From assembly GCA_000171875.1 (NCBI GenBank), contig ABHI01000007.1:28278-92277 (forward strand): 64,000 nt of DNA. The letters are read 5' to 3'. Each line of letters begins with the position of its first letter. The stretch's first letter is position 1. This DNA is from Flavobacteriales bacterium ALC-1. GTDB taxonomy: Bacteria; Bacteroidota; Bacteroidia; Flavobacteriales; Flavobacteriaceae. Made by a program: the position numbers and the translations under genes. The notes beneath the pieces were generated by a model. That model was given only the letters and a program-made list of their open reading frames with translations. It searched no databases and had not been told where the DNA came from. Shown here one piece after another: positions 25,819 through 34,523 of this stretch.

Positions 25819-27126
25819 ATGATTAAGAGGTTAGTAATAATAATTTTATTAACTGGGTTAGGGCATATTGTAACATTACTTTCATTAAAGTATATATCAA
25901 CATATGTAAACAGTAAGACAATTGCTTTTATCGGAAATGTTGATTCTCTAACACTGTTATTAATCTCGATCATTGCCTTTGGGTTGCAATTATCCGCTAC
26001 TAGGAATATGGCAATACTTGAAGATTGGAAAAAAGAATACTACTTAACCCAATCAGCGCGTTTGACACTTTCTTTATTTCTATTCATATTTGGTATATCT
26101 GGTTTTTTTTATACTGAAAACTATTTGTTTTTCTTATCCCCAATATTGGCTTTAAATGCTGATTTCGCACTATATGGCAGGGGAAAACCAATTGCGGGAG
26201 CATTTGTGGCTTTGGTAAGAATTCTAATACCCTCTTTAACATTGGTTTTTGCCTCAATCTATTTTCCAGATTTAATAGTAATTCTTTTTGTAATTAGCAC
26301 AGCTGTTGCATACTTTATTGCTGGAGTTATAGTCACTAGGATTTTAAGTGTTAGATATTTTATTAAACCTAAATTATCTAGCCTATTAGAATATTATAAA
26401 AACTTAAACATTGGGATTGCAACTTTTGCTTATATGTTTCTAGGCATTGGAATCGTAAATGTTGCGTCCTATTTATATAACGATGACTCAATAGCTATTA
26501 TTTATATAGCTTTGAAATTATACATGATCTTTAAAGGTGTTAGAAGAATAATTGTACAATCTTTTTTTAAAGAACTTCAGGAGTTGTCAATATCTGTTAA
26601 GGTAGATTATTTTGGAGTTATTGCTGGACTGCTGTTTTTTGCTGTAATAGTTTTTTATCCCAAAGTAATAATACCTATGCTTTTTGACAATAAATTTATT
26701 GAGTATAATTTAGTTTTTATTGTCTTAGGTGCTGCGGGGTTTATATCTTCGTTTACAACAAGTTCTGGGACGAGACTACTGCTTAAAAAAGAAGATAAGC
26801 AATACAGTATTAATATTATAATATCTGCTTCGATTGTTATAATTTCTAGTGCTTTTTTATGGATATTTTTTGGAAACAAACCGATTTTAATTGCTATTTC
26901 AGTATTATTGGGTGAGGTAATAGTATCAATTATGAACTCAATAGCACTAAAAGAAAAAAACTATTTAAAAGACAGATTATCAACGGTATATGTTGTTATA
27001 CTTTTTGGGGCGTTGTTTTTTGTTTTTAGCTTTATTTTTGGGCAAACCCTACTGTCATTATTTGGGAGCTTAGCAAGTTTTAGCATTTTAACATTTATTT
27101 ACACCAAAAAACTAAAATTTCTATGA
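25819..27126 (+). CDS. Wzx-type polysaccharide flippase (MOP superfamily)
   Basis: The protein is 435 aa and almost entirely hydrophobic, with about 12 predicted membrane helices in the pattern of Wzx/MurJ-type exporters. An early LSATRNMAIL segment and a late SSFTTSSGTRLLLKKE segment sit where conserved polar loops occur in this superfamily. It probably flips undecaprenyl-pyrophosphate-linked repeat units to the periplasm. It is the first of a tight run of genes (4-nt overlap with the next) coding the assembly part of the locus. Members of this family diverge strongly, so the call rests on topology and context. Confidence 0.8.
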   Translation: MIKRLVIIILLTGLGHIVTLLSLKYISTYVNSKTIAFIGNVDSLTLLLISIIAFGLQLSATRNMAILEDWKKEYYLTQSARLTLSLFLFIFGISGFFYTENYLFFLSPILALNADFALYGRGKPIAGAFVALVRILIPSLTLVFASIYFPDLIVILFVISTAVAYFIAGVIVTRILSVRYFIKPKLSSLLEYYKNLNIGIATFAYMFLGIGIVNVASYLYNDDSIAIIYIALKLYMIFKGVRRIIVQSFFKELQELSISVKVDYFGVIAGLLFFAVIVFYPKVIIPMLFDNKFIEYNLVFIVLGAAGFISSFTTSSGTRLLLKKEDKQYSINIIISASIVIISSAFLWIFFGNKPILIAISVLLGEVIVSIMNSIALKEKNYLKDRLSTVYVVILFGALFFVFSFIFGQTLLSLFGSLASFSILTFIYTKKLKFL

Positions 27127-28043
27127 GCTTAAAACGTAGAGTTCTTTTTTCAACTTCATGGAGTTCAGATAACATAGACATTGAAGTTAACGGAGGTTTT
27201 TTGATGTCTTTTTACATTAAACTATTTTTTAAAAAATGGGCGCTTTTAGAGCTTAAAGGTTCTAAATATAAGGTGACGGTTTATCTTAAAGAAGAATTAT
27301 CTGAGCAAAAAGTGAAATTTTCACTTTTTAATTATAGTAGAGATAATAATGATAAAATTATTACTACATCAATCAACAAAATAGATCTTTTCAGAGCAGC
27401 GATTAGAAGTTTTTATAAGTTTTTTGATAAAAACGCCAGCGTGGTTGGTCTTTCCGAGTTATATATGTCAATTATTAGAAAATCGATAGTTGAACCTATT
27501 GAATATATAAATTATACTAATGGCTGGAGGCTTATACATGCTACTGTGTTTAAACTAGAGAACCAAATCTTTATTGTTTCAGCGGGTAGTAAAGTGGGAA
27601 AATCTACACTAGTTTCAAAATTGAGAAATGAAGTTAATTGTAATGTCTTATCAGACAACTATTGTTTTATTAAAGATAATATGGTCAGGACAATAGAGGA
27701 GCCAATCAGAGGTGGTGAAGCCTCGAAATATAAAATAAGTTTTTATGGCAGGACTATAAATGGATATCCAGATAGTTTTGAAGGAGAAATAGACTATTTT
27801 ATTCTAATGAAACGAGGAAATAAAAATCAATTGACAAATCTAGACTTTAAAGACTTAAATTTGTTTGTAAATCAAACGAACAACACAGAAAGAGAAGGTG
27901 TGTTTTATCTTAATAAAAGTGATTCAATTAGTGTTAAAAATTGTGACATAAACTTTAGGGGTAAATACATTCTCAAAGAATTAGAGGTTGCTGAAGGCAT
28001 AGATAATATTGAATCTTCAATTAATTTGATTAAAAACATTTAA
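27123..28043 (+). CDS. HprK-like P-loop kinase homologue 1
   Basis: The protein is 306 aa. Its second half resembles the HPr kinase/phosphorylase core: His139 in WRLIHATVF, then the Walker A loop GSKVGKST at residues 155-162, then a short helix and SDNYCFI (Asp178) where HprK has its conserved acidic residues. The first ~135 residues match nothing I know. It is not HprK itself: the length and N-terminus differ, and the usual HprK signature after the P-loop is absent. Similar proteins (HprK-related kinases) occur in exopolysaccharide/exosortase loci and in some RiPP clusters. The substrate here is unknown. It is directly followed, with no spacer, by a second such protein. Confidence 0.65.
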   Translation: MSLKRRVLFSTSWSSDNIDIEVNGGFLMSFYIKLFFKKWALLELKGSKYKVTVYLKEELSEQKVKFSLFNYSRDNNDKIITTSINKIDLFRAAIRSFYKFFDKNASVVGLSELYMSIIRKSIVEPIEYINYTNGWRLIHATVFKLENQIFIVSAGSKVGKSTLVSKLRNEVNCNVLSDNYCFIKDNMVRTIEEPIRGGEASKYKISFYGRTINGYPDSFEGEIDYFILMKRGNKNQLTNLDFKDLNLFVNQTNNTEREGVFYLNKSDSISVKNCDINFRGKYILKELEVAEGIDNIESSINLIKNI

Positions 28044-28946
28044 ATGAGTAATTATCAATTTTCACTTGCCAATAGAGTGAATGTAAATATTTCAGGACTT
28101 TTATCAAAAAGCTGTTTCAACTTTATAACCCTAATATATAAGAATTTTGATAAGCCCTTAAAAGAGCCAAAGTCTGTTTTAAATGTCGTAATTACTAACA
28201 AAACGCCTAAGATAGAAAATACCACTTCATTAGGAAAAGACTGTATTGCTAATGACAAAACCATAGTGTTTAACACAGGCCATTTTATTACTAAAACGGA
28301 TAAAGGATATAATTTAGGAGTGCCTACAAAAGTAAAGAGAGGAAGAATACCATTTAAAAGAATTACTTCTGGCAGACATATTACGGATGAATTAATAGAG
28401 CCTTTTATACAAATTTTATTATTAGAGTCTAATGCAACATTTGTGCACGCATCAAGTATATTTTATAATGATAAAGTAGATGTACTAATGGGCTGGAGAG
28501 GTACAGGTAAGACAAACGCTATTCTTAAAGAATTAAACACTAAAGAAATATGGTCTGATGATTTATCTATAATTGACGCAGATGGATTTGTTTATCCATA
28601 CCTTAGACCTATTAGGCTTTATTCATATAATTTACCACTAATTGATAAGAGCTATAGATCAAAACATAGACTTGATGTTAAAAAGTATATTACACCGCCA
28701 TGGCGGCCTGTTCATTACTTACCGCTTAAAAACAAAAATACTTTAAATAAAGCTAAGCTTAATAAATTGTATTATTTAAACCGCCCTAATGGGTTAAATT
28801 TACCAAAAGATGCTGAGGAGATTATGGATTTTGAGCAACTATTTTTTGATCATTATAAAATAATAATGAAGCATTTAGGAATTTTAAAAAAAAGTAATTC
28901 TATTGAAAATATTTTAAGATCCGCATGTAGCTTAAAGAATTCTTAA
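28044..28946 (+). CDS. HprK-like P-loop kinase homologue 2
   Basis: The protein is 300 aa. The pattern matches its upstream neighbour: His135 in FVHASSIFY, Walker A GWRGTGKT at residues 150-157, then IWSDDLSII with acidic Asp172-Asp173, then PYLRPIRLYSY. Outside this core the two proteins are not obviously alike, so they are probably distant members of one fold and not a recent duplication. It has no membrane segment or signal peptide. The start codon abuts the stop of homologue 1, so they are made together and may work as a pair. Function unknown; phosphorylation of a protein, peptide or sugar in this pathway is an inference from the fold. Confidence 0.62.
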   Translation: MSNYQFSLANRVNVNISGLLSKSCFNFITLIYKNFDKPLKEPKSVLNVVITNKTPKIENTTSLGKDCIANDKTIVFNTGHFITKTDKGYNLGVPTKVKRGRIPFKRITSGRHITDELIEPFIQILLLESNATFVHASSIFYNDKVDVLMGWRGTGKTNAILKELNTKEIWSDDLSIIDADGFVYPYLRPIRLYSYNLPLIDKSYRSKHRLDVKKYITPPWRPVHYLPLKNKNTLNKAKLNKLYYLNRPNGLNLPKDAEEIMDFEQLFFDHYKIIMKHLGILKKSNSIENILRSACSLKNS

Positions 28947-28992
28947 ATAAACAAATAGTCGATGCCAGAAAGATTTAATTTAGAAAAAGATT

Positions 28993-30258
28993 ATGCGATA
29001 TAATAAAGTGAAATTATATAAACTTTTCTTCTTTATATTTCTTTTTGGTGTATCCATAGGAAATGTTATCCTTCAATTTGCTTCAATAGTTTTTCTTGGT
29101 TTAATTGGACTGTTTTTTATAAAAAGTAATAAGATTTTTTTCCCTATAAAGGATGTTTTTTACGTCTTGATGATTTTAATTTCTTTTATCCAAATTTTGT
29201 TTTTTTTCAATGAAGACTATTCCTTAAACTATGTTATTAACTCTTTAATCACAACATTTTTATGGGCTTTAATGCTCATGTGTTCTATAGTAATTGTTAG
29301 GTTAATTAGCACAATGTCTATGAGCGATATTGACGAAATTTTAATTATTTTTTTTAAAATAAATGTACTCTTTATCATTATTCAATATATAGGCCTGTCC
29401 ATTAAGCACGTCTCTTTAATTCCTTTCTTGTCATCAATGGGAGCTGGAGACTTTATCAAAGGAGTTTTTACAAACTCTTCAGTTAATATGATAATACTAT
29501 CATTTTTTTCAGTTTATTTTTTCTATACAAAAAAAATGCGTCTAGCAATTGTTGCCTTATTATGTATAAGCTTTACTACATACATGAGTGGTATCGTTTT
29601 ATATATAGGCACAGTATTGTTATTTGCTTTTTTCTATCTCCCCATTAAATTTAAGACAAGGATAGCTTTAGGTACAATTGTGGGTTTTTTAGTATTTAGT
29701 ATTATTAGCCCCAAAAACATAGAATATGTCAAATCCAATCTTACAAAAAAATTATTTGCAAAGAGAGATCAGGCAAGAAAAATAGTTTCTTTTGAGCAAA
29801 CAATAGATTACTCGCTTGTTGACGCCTCAAATTTTATTTTTGGTGCAGGTGCGGGGAAATTTTCATCCCGAACCGCTTTTATGACAGCAGGTGAATATGT
29901 AAGCTGGTATCCTGAAAGTTTAATATACGCATCAGAAGAGTTTAATAATAATCATTTTGAGTTGTGGAATGAGAAAATATTAAGCAGACCCTATAAGGAT
30001 GGAACGGCTAATCAGCCTTTTTCATTTTACAATAAAATGATTGGAGAATATGGATTGATAGGTTTCATTATTTTTATTTTATTTTATCTATTCTATCCAT
30101 TAAGAGGCTATAAAAAACTTACATATGGCCGTTTGTTGTTGTTTTTGCTGCTAGCCTATTTTATTCTAGATTATTGGTTTGAGTATTTTACAGTAATTGT
30201 CTTTTTTGAAATATTTATGTACATGGACATTCTAAGATATAAAAATGAAGAGGTATAG
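28993..30258 (+). CDS. Polytopic membrane protein, O-antigen polymerase (Wzy)-like
   Basis: The protein is 421 aa with about 10-12 predicted membrane helices. A large extracytoplasmic loop (~residues 265-345) contains FIFGAGAGKFSSRTAF, and FYNKMIGEYGLIGFIIF precedes the last helices. That topology, and the NxxxxxxGEYGLIGF-type motif, are typical of Wzy polymerases. It probably joins repeat units at the periplasmic face. Wzy sequences are too diverse for a firm call by eye. It overlaps the next gene, a second protein of the same general type, by 14 nt. Confidence 0.7.
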   Translation: MRYNKVKLYKLFFFIFLFGVSIGNVILQFASIVFLGLIGLFFIKSNKIFFPIKDVFYVLMILISFIQILFFFNEDYSLNYVINSLITTFLWALMLMCSIVIVRLISTMSMSDIDEILIIFFKINVLFIIIQYIGLSIKHVSLIPFLSSMGAGDFIKGVFTNSSVNMIILSFFSVYFFYTKKMRLAIVALLCISFTTYMSGIVLYIGTVLLFAFFYLPIKFKTRIALGTIVGFLVFSIISPKNIEYVKSNLTKKLFAKRDQARKIVSFEQTIDYSLVDASNFIFGAGAGKFSSRTAFMTAGEYVSWYPESLIYASEEFNNNHFELWNEKILSRPYKDGTANQPFSFYNKMIGEYGLIGFIIFILFYLFYPLRGYKKLTYGRLLLFLLLAYFILDYWFEYFTVIVFFEIFMYMDILRYKNEEV

Positions 30259-31453
30259 TATAGATAGTCTAAAGTATTACTCAATTATATTAGTTGCATT
30301 TACACTGCCTTTTCCAATGTTGGTGAACAACATTGCGATTTTTTTGATGCTTTTTATTATTATAATTAATGCCATTAAAACTAAATGTCGGTTCAAAATA
30401 AATAGCATAAGAGTGCTATTAATACTTATTTTTTTATCTAGTGTAATCACTATTATTTACTCCTGTGACTTGGGCTCTGGATTTAAAGTAATCGAAAAAT
30501 ATTTGTCGTTTATAATATTTCCCATATTGTTACAATTTTCTAATATTGATAACAGAAAAACACAAGCGGTTAAATACACCTTTGTTTTTTCTGTTGTACT
30601 CGTTTTTTTCTATGCGCTACTTGTGGCGTGCTATAATTATTTAGACTCAGGAACTACAACAGTATTTAATTCAGAAAACTTAGTTTTAGAAAACAGATTT
30701 ACTTATCATAGACTTATGGGGAACGCCAACATTAGCGCCACTGTTTTTGCTTTATACTTAGTTTTATCTATTTCTATTTTGTTTGAAGCTTTTTTTATCA
30801 AGAGAGTATTAGCACATCGTTCAAAAGGTATTTTGTTAATGATCTTTTTAGTATTAGTAATTGCCGTAATGAACTCTTTTTCGGCATATTTAGCCTTAGG
30901 AATAATATTTTTATCTACTGTGTTTTATGTGAAAACTAAGGCTAAGTATTATTTGTTTTTTTTGATTCCCATAGCTCTATCATTGTTGTTTTTTAGTGAT
31001 AAAGCAAAAGGAATCGATAAAGATATTTTTAAATATAACTTAACAGATGATGTTCACAATAAAAACTGGAATTCATTAAATATCAGGTTAGCCAAATGGG
31101 AGTGCACACTTAGTGTTATTAATGAAACATTCCCTCTTGGCACAGGTGTTGGTTGCGCGCAAAGCACACTCAATGAAAAGTATAAAGAATTAGGGTTTCA
31201 AGTTGGCTTGGATAAAAAATTTTCAACACACAACCAATACCTGCATTATCTATTAGAGAGCGGCATTATTACTTTTTCATTATTTTTATTATTGTTGCTG
31301 TATGGAATTTTTAATAGCATTAAGAAGAAAAATTACTTTTTGTACACGATTTTAATACTATTATCTATATCAAGTTTAACGGATAATTTCTTAATAGTTA
31401 ATAAAGGCATTGTGTTTTTCACTTTCTTTATTTCTATAGCTGCAAAAGATTGA
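30245..31453 (+). CDS. O-antigen ligase / polymerase family membrane protein (Wzy_C type)
   Basis: The protein is 402 aa with about 11 membrane helices. A periplasmic loop near residues 255-330 contains NWNSLNIRLAKWECTL, then GTGVGCAQSTL and THNQYLHYLLESGI. The R-x3-W and HNxYLxxLxExG pattern is characteristic of the O-antigen ligase family (WaaL and some Wzy). It may ligate the finished polymer to a lipid acceptor or act as a polymerase. It is one of three polymerase/ligase-like proteins in the locus. The next gene starts 9 nt downstream. Confidence 0.82.
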   Translation: MKRYSIDSLKYYSIILVAFTLPFPMLVNNIAIFLMLFIIIINAIKTKCRFKINSIRVLLILIFLSSVITIIYSCDLGSGFKVIEKYLSFIIFPILLQFSNIDNRKTQAVKYTFVFSVVLVFFYALLVACYNYLDSGTTTVFNSENLVLENRFTYHRLMGNANISATVFALYLVLSISILFEAFFIKRVLAHRSKGILLMIFLVLVIAVMNSFSAYLALGIIFLSTVFYVKTKAKYYLFFLIPIALSLLFFSDKAKGIDKDIFKYNLTDDVHNKNWNSLNIRLAKWECTLSVINETFPLGTGVGCAQSTLNEKYKELGFQVGLDKKFSTHNQYLHYLLESGIITFSLFLLLLLYGIFNSIKKKNYFLYTILILLSISSLTDNFLIVNKGIVFFTFFISIAAKD

Positions 31454-31462
31454 TTTATTACT

Positions 31463-32566
31463 ATGAACAAAAAATCAAAAATCTTATTCCTAGTTCAATT
31501 ACCACCACCTGTTCATGGAGTATCTGTTGTCAATAAAAGTCTTTTAGAAAGTGATTTGGTGAGTTCTCAATTTAAAATTGAATCATTACCATTAGTTTTT
31601 GTAAAAAATATTAAAGATATAGGGAGGCCATCTCTGCTTAAAATTTGGTATCTACTTCTTACAATATTTAGCCTTATTAAGATTCTTATAAGTAAAAAAG
31701 TTGATTTGGTATATTTTACTATATCACCTACAGGTTTCGCTTTTTATAGGGATATTATTTTCGTCTTTATTTTAAAAACTTTTAGAAAAAGATTAGTATA
31801 TCACTTACACGGAAAAGGCATTAGAGAAAATGCCGAAAAGTCTAAAGCGAATAATTTCCTGTACAAATGGATGTTTAAAAACACAAGTGTTATAACCCTG
31901 TCAAAGGTTCTAAGTCTAGACATTGAAACAGTTTACCGCCCAAAGCCGTATATTCTTAATAATGGTATTAAGAGAGTGGATATTGAAGAGCAAATTAACT
32001 CAGAATTAACAACATTTGTTTTTTTATCAAATCTAAACAAATCTAAAGGAATAAAAATTTTCTTAGATGCAATAAATACGACTCATAAAAATGGTTTTAG
32101 ATTTAAGGCTAAAATAATTGGAAATTCAAGCCAAGATTTTTCTATTGAGGATTTAAAAAAATATGTAACTGCCAATGATTTAAATAGCGTTGTTGAGATA
32201 TTAGGCCCACAATATGGGAATGATAAGTTTGCTCAGTTGGCGATGTCAGACGTATTAGTTTTCCCTACTCTAAATGATTGTTTTCCGCTATCAATTATTG
32301 AAGCAATGCAAATGAAATTATCTGTAATTTCAACACCCATTGGTGCTATACCAGAAATAATTGAAAATGGTATTAATGGTCAAATTTTATCAGAAAACAA
32401 TAAAACAACAGTAAGTAAAGCCATGATTAATTATATTAATAACCCATTTCTAGCCAAAGAATATGGACTAAATAATTATAATAAATTTATTCAGAAATAT
32501 ACTCAAGAAAAGTTTGAAGAGAATTTTATTAAAATTATAAATAAGATTTTAACAAATCTTCGTTGA
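31463..32566 (+). CDS. Glycosyltransferase family 4 protein
   Basis: The protein is 367 aa with a GT-B layout. The N-terminal segment VQLPPPVHGVSVVNKSL is the acceptor-side loop often seen in family 4. The C-terminal donor domain has FLSNLNKSKGIKIFLDA near residue 185 and ends with DCFPLSIIEAMQMKLSVIS, which contains the E-x7-E-like nucleotide-sugar motif. It adds a sugar to the growing repeat unit on the cytoplasmic face; the donor and linkage cannot be read. Confidence 0.9.
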   Translation: MNKKSKILFLVQLPPPVHGVSVVNKSLLESDLVSSQFKIESLPLVFVKNIKDIGRPSLLKIWYLLLTIFSLIKILISKKVDLVYFTISPTGFAFYRDIIFVFILKTFRKRLVYHLHGKGIRENAEKSKANNFLYKWMFKNTSVITLSKVLSLDIETVYRPKPYILNNGIKRVDIEEQINSELTTFVFLSNLNKSKGIKIFLDAINTTHKNGFRFKAKIIGNSSQDFSIEDLKKYVTANDLNSVVEILGPQYGNDKFAQLAMSDVLVFPTLNDCFPLSIIEAMQMKLSVISTPIGAIPEIIENGINGQILSENNKTTVSKAMINYINNPFLAKEYGLNNYNKFIQKYTQEKFEENFIKIINKILTNLR

Positions 32567-32598
32567 ATTATTTTTAAGTAAAATAGTAGAAAATAAAT

Positions 32599-34488
32599 AT
32601 GTGTGGAATAGTGGGATTCATAGGGTTCGATAACTTAAAAGAACTGGCAATTAATGCTAATAATGAGCAAAAACATAGAGGGCCAGACTCTCAAGATTTT
32701 TGGTGTGATGAGCATATTTCACTTGCTCATCAACGACTCTCAATAATTGACTTAAACGAAAGAGCTAACCAACCACTACATAAAGAGAATTTTGTTATTA
32801 TTTATAATGGAGAGCTCTATAATTATAAAATTTTAAAAGAATATTTAAAAATCACTTACGATTCTAAGTTTTCAACTGAATCCGATACCGAAGTGGTCTT
32901 AGAATATTATATTAACGAAAAAGAAAAGTGCCTAGAAAAATTTGAAGGCATGTTCTCTTTTGCAATTTATAACAAGACCACCAAAGAAACTTTTATAGCA
33001 AGAGATTGCTTTGGAATTAAACCGCTTTTTTACTCGATTATTGGTGAAAATATATGTTTTGCTTCGGAATTAAAATCTTTAACAGACGTAGAAGGGTTTG
33101 ACAAAAACATAAATAAAAGGGCTTTGGTTGCATCTTTAAATTACTTATGGATTCCGGGCAATGAATCAATTTTTATGGGAACTCATAAATTACCACCTGC
33201 CCACTATATGATAATTTCTGATTATAAGAAAATAAGCATTAAGAAGTATTGGAATTTGGCTGATAGTATTAATAACAACCTTAATGAAGATGAGGCTGTA
33301 GAAGGATTACAAAATGTTATCGAGGAAAGCATAGCAAGACATATGATTTCAGACGTACCTGTAAGTACTTTTTTAAGTGGAGGTATTGATTCCTCTCTAA
33401 TATCTATTATTGCCTCAAAGCATATAGAAAAACTATCTACGTATACGATTACAACTAATCAAAAAGATAAGAAAGTTGAACAGATGCCAGACGATCAGAA
33501 ATATGCTAGACTATTAGCAAATCGCCATAAGTTTGATTATAATGAAATTGAGATATCTCCAGATGTTGTAAAAATTTTACCAGAAATTGTAAAAACACTT
33601 GATGAACCAATAGGAGATCCAGCTGCCATCAACACTTACCTTATTTGTAAGAAAGCTCGAGAAAAAGGGGTTAAGGTATTATTATCTGGTATGGGAGCTG
33701 ACGAAATCTTTTTTGGATATCAAAGACATAAGGCTTTGTTGTATGCAAAAAGATACAACCAATTACCTCAACTATTAAAATTTATAATAAAAAAAGCAGT
33801 TAACCTCTTGCCTGTAAAAATTTTTGGCAAAGGAATAATATTGACTAGGTGGGCTAAAAGATTTTTAAATTTCGCTTCATTACCTATAGATGAAGCATAC
33901 ATGAGGAGTTACTCTTATTATAACAAAGGAGAATTAAAAGAATTGCTAAAAGATGTGGACAATATAGATATTGATTACATATTTAAACACCATAAAGTTA
34001 CTTTTAATGAAAAATTTAAAGATGATATTGTAAATCAAGTATGTAATACAGATATACAAATGTTTATGAATGGCTTAAATTTAACCTATACCGATAGGGC
34101 TTCTATGGCTGCTTCAGTAGAGGTTCGAGTGCCTTTTATAGACAAAAAGGTGGTGGAATATGCTATGTCTATACCAGCAAAATATAAGTTTAATAAAAAC
34201 CAAACTAAATACATTTTAAAGAAAGCAGCGGAAAAACATCTTGATAAAGATATTATTTACAGAAAAAAAGCTTCATTTGGCGCTCCTATTAGATCATGGA
34301 TTTCTAATGAATTAAAACCTATGGTTGATGATTTGTTATCCAAAGAGCGAATGAATAAAAGAGGAATTTTCAATTATGAGTTTGTTGCAAAGCTTATTGA
34401 GCGGGATAGATTAGGTAAAGAGGATAATGCTTACCAAATTTATCAATTATTAACTATTGAATTATGGATGCAAGCATATGTTGATTAA
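32599..34488 (+). CDS. Asparagine synthase-like glutamine-dependent amidotransferase (AsnB family)
   Basis: The protein is 629 aa, normal for AsnB. The N-terminal glutaminase domain starts MCGIVGFIG with nucleophile Cys2 and has the RGPDSQDF motif. The synthetase domain has the ATP pyrophosphatase loop STFLSGGIDSSLIS near residue 260 and the SGMGADEIFFGYQRH motif near 370. All key residues are present. In polysaccharide loci such enzymes usually amidate a carboxyl group on a uronic acid or a similar sugar rather than making asparagine. Its place among glycosyltransferases and HprK-like proteins supports that reading. Confidence 0.9.
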   Translation: MCGIVGFIGFDNLKELAINANNEQKHRGPDSQDFWCDEHISLAHQRLSIIDLNERANQPLHKENFVIIYNGELYNYKILKEYLKITYDSKFSTESDTEVVLEYYINEKEKCLEKFEGMFSFAIYNKTTKETFIARDCFGIKPLFYSIIGENICFASELKSLTDVEGFDKNINKRALVASLNYLWIPGNESIFMGTHKLPPAHYMIISDYKKISIKKYWNLADSINNNLNEDEAVEGLQNVIEESIARHMISDVPVSTFLSGGIDSSLISIIASKHIEKLSTYTITTNQKDKKVEQMPDDQKYARLLANRHKFDYNEIEISPDVVKILPEIVKTLDEPIGDPAAINTYLICKKAREKGVKVLLSGMGADEIFFGYQRHKALLYAKRYNQLPQLLKFIIKKAVNLLPVKIFGKGIILTRWAKRFLNFASLPIDEAYMRSYSYYNKGELKELLKDVDNIDIDYIFKHHKVTFNEKFKDDIVNQVCNTDIQMFMNGLNLTYTDRASMAASVEVRVPFIDKKVVEYAMSIPAKYKFNKNQTKYILKKAAEKHLDKDIIYRKKASFGAPIRSWISNELKPMVDDLLSKERMNKRGIFNYEFVAKLIERDRLGKEDNAYQIYQLLTIELWMQAYVD

Positions 34489-34523
34489 ATTTATTAATTA
34501 AAGTGATTTAACAGAATCGGTCA

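Noticed and set aside
28962..29003. 13-codon frame (ATG 28962) before the Wzy-like gene, as a possible precursor peptide for the HprK-like kinases
   Set aside because: It is too short, overlaps the next gene start and has no leader/core structure of known modified peptides.
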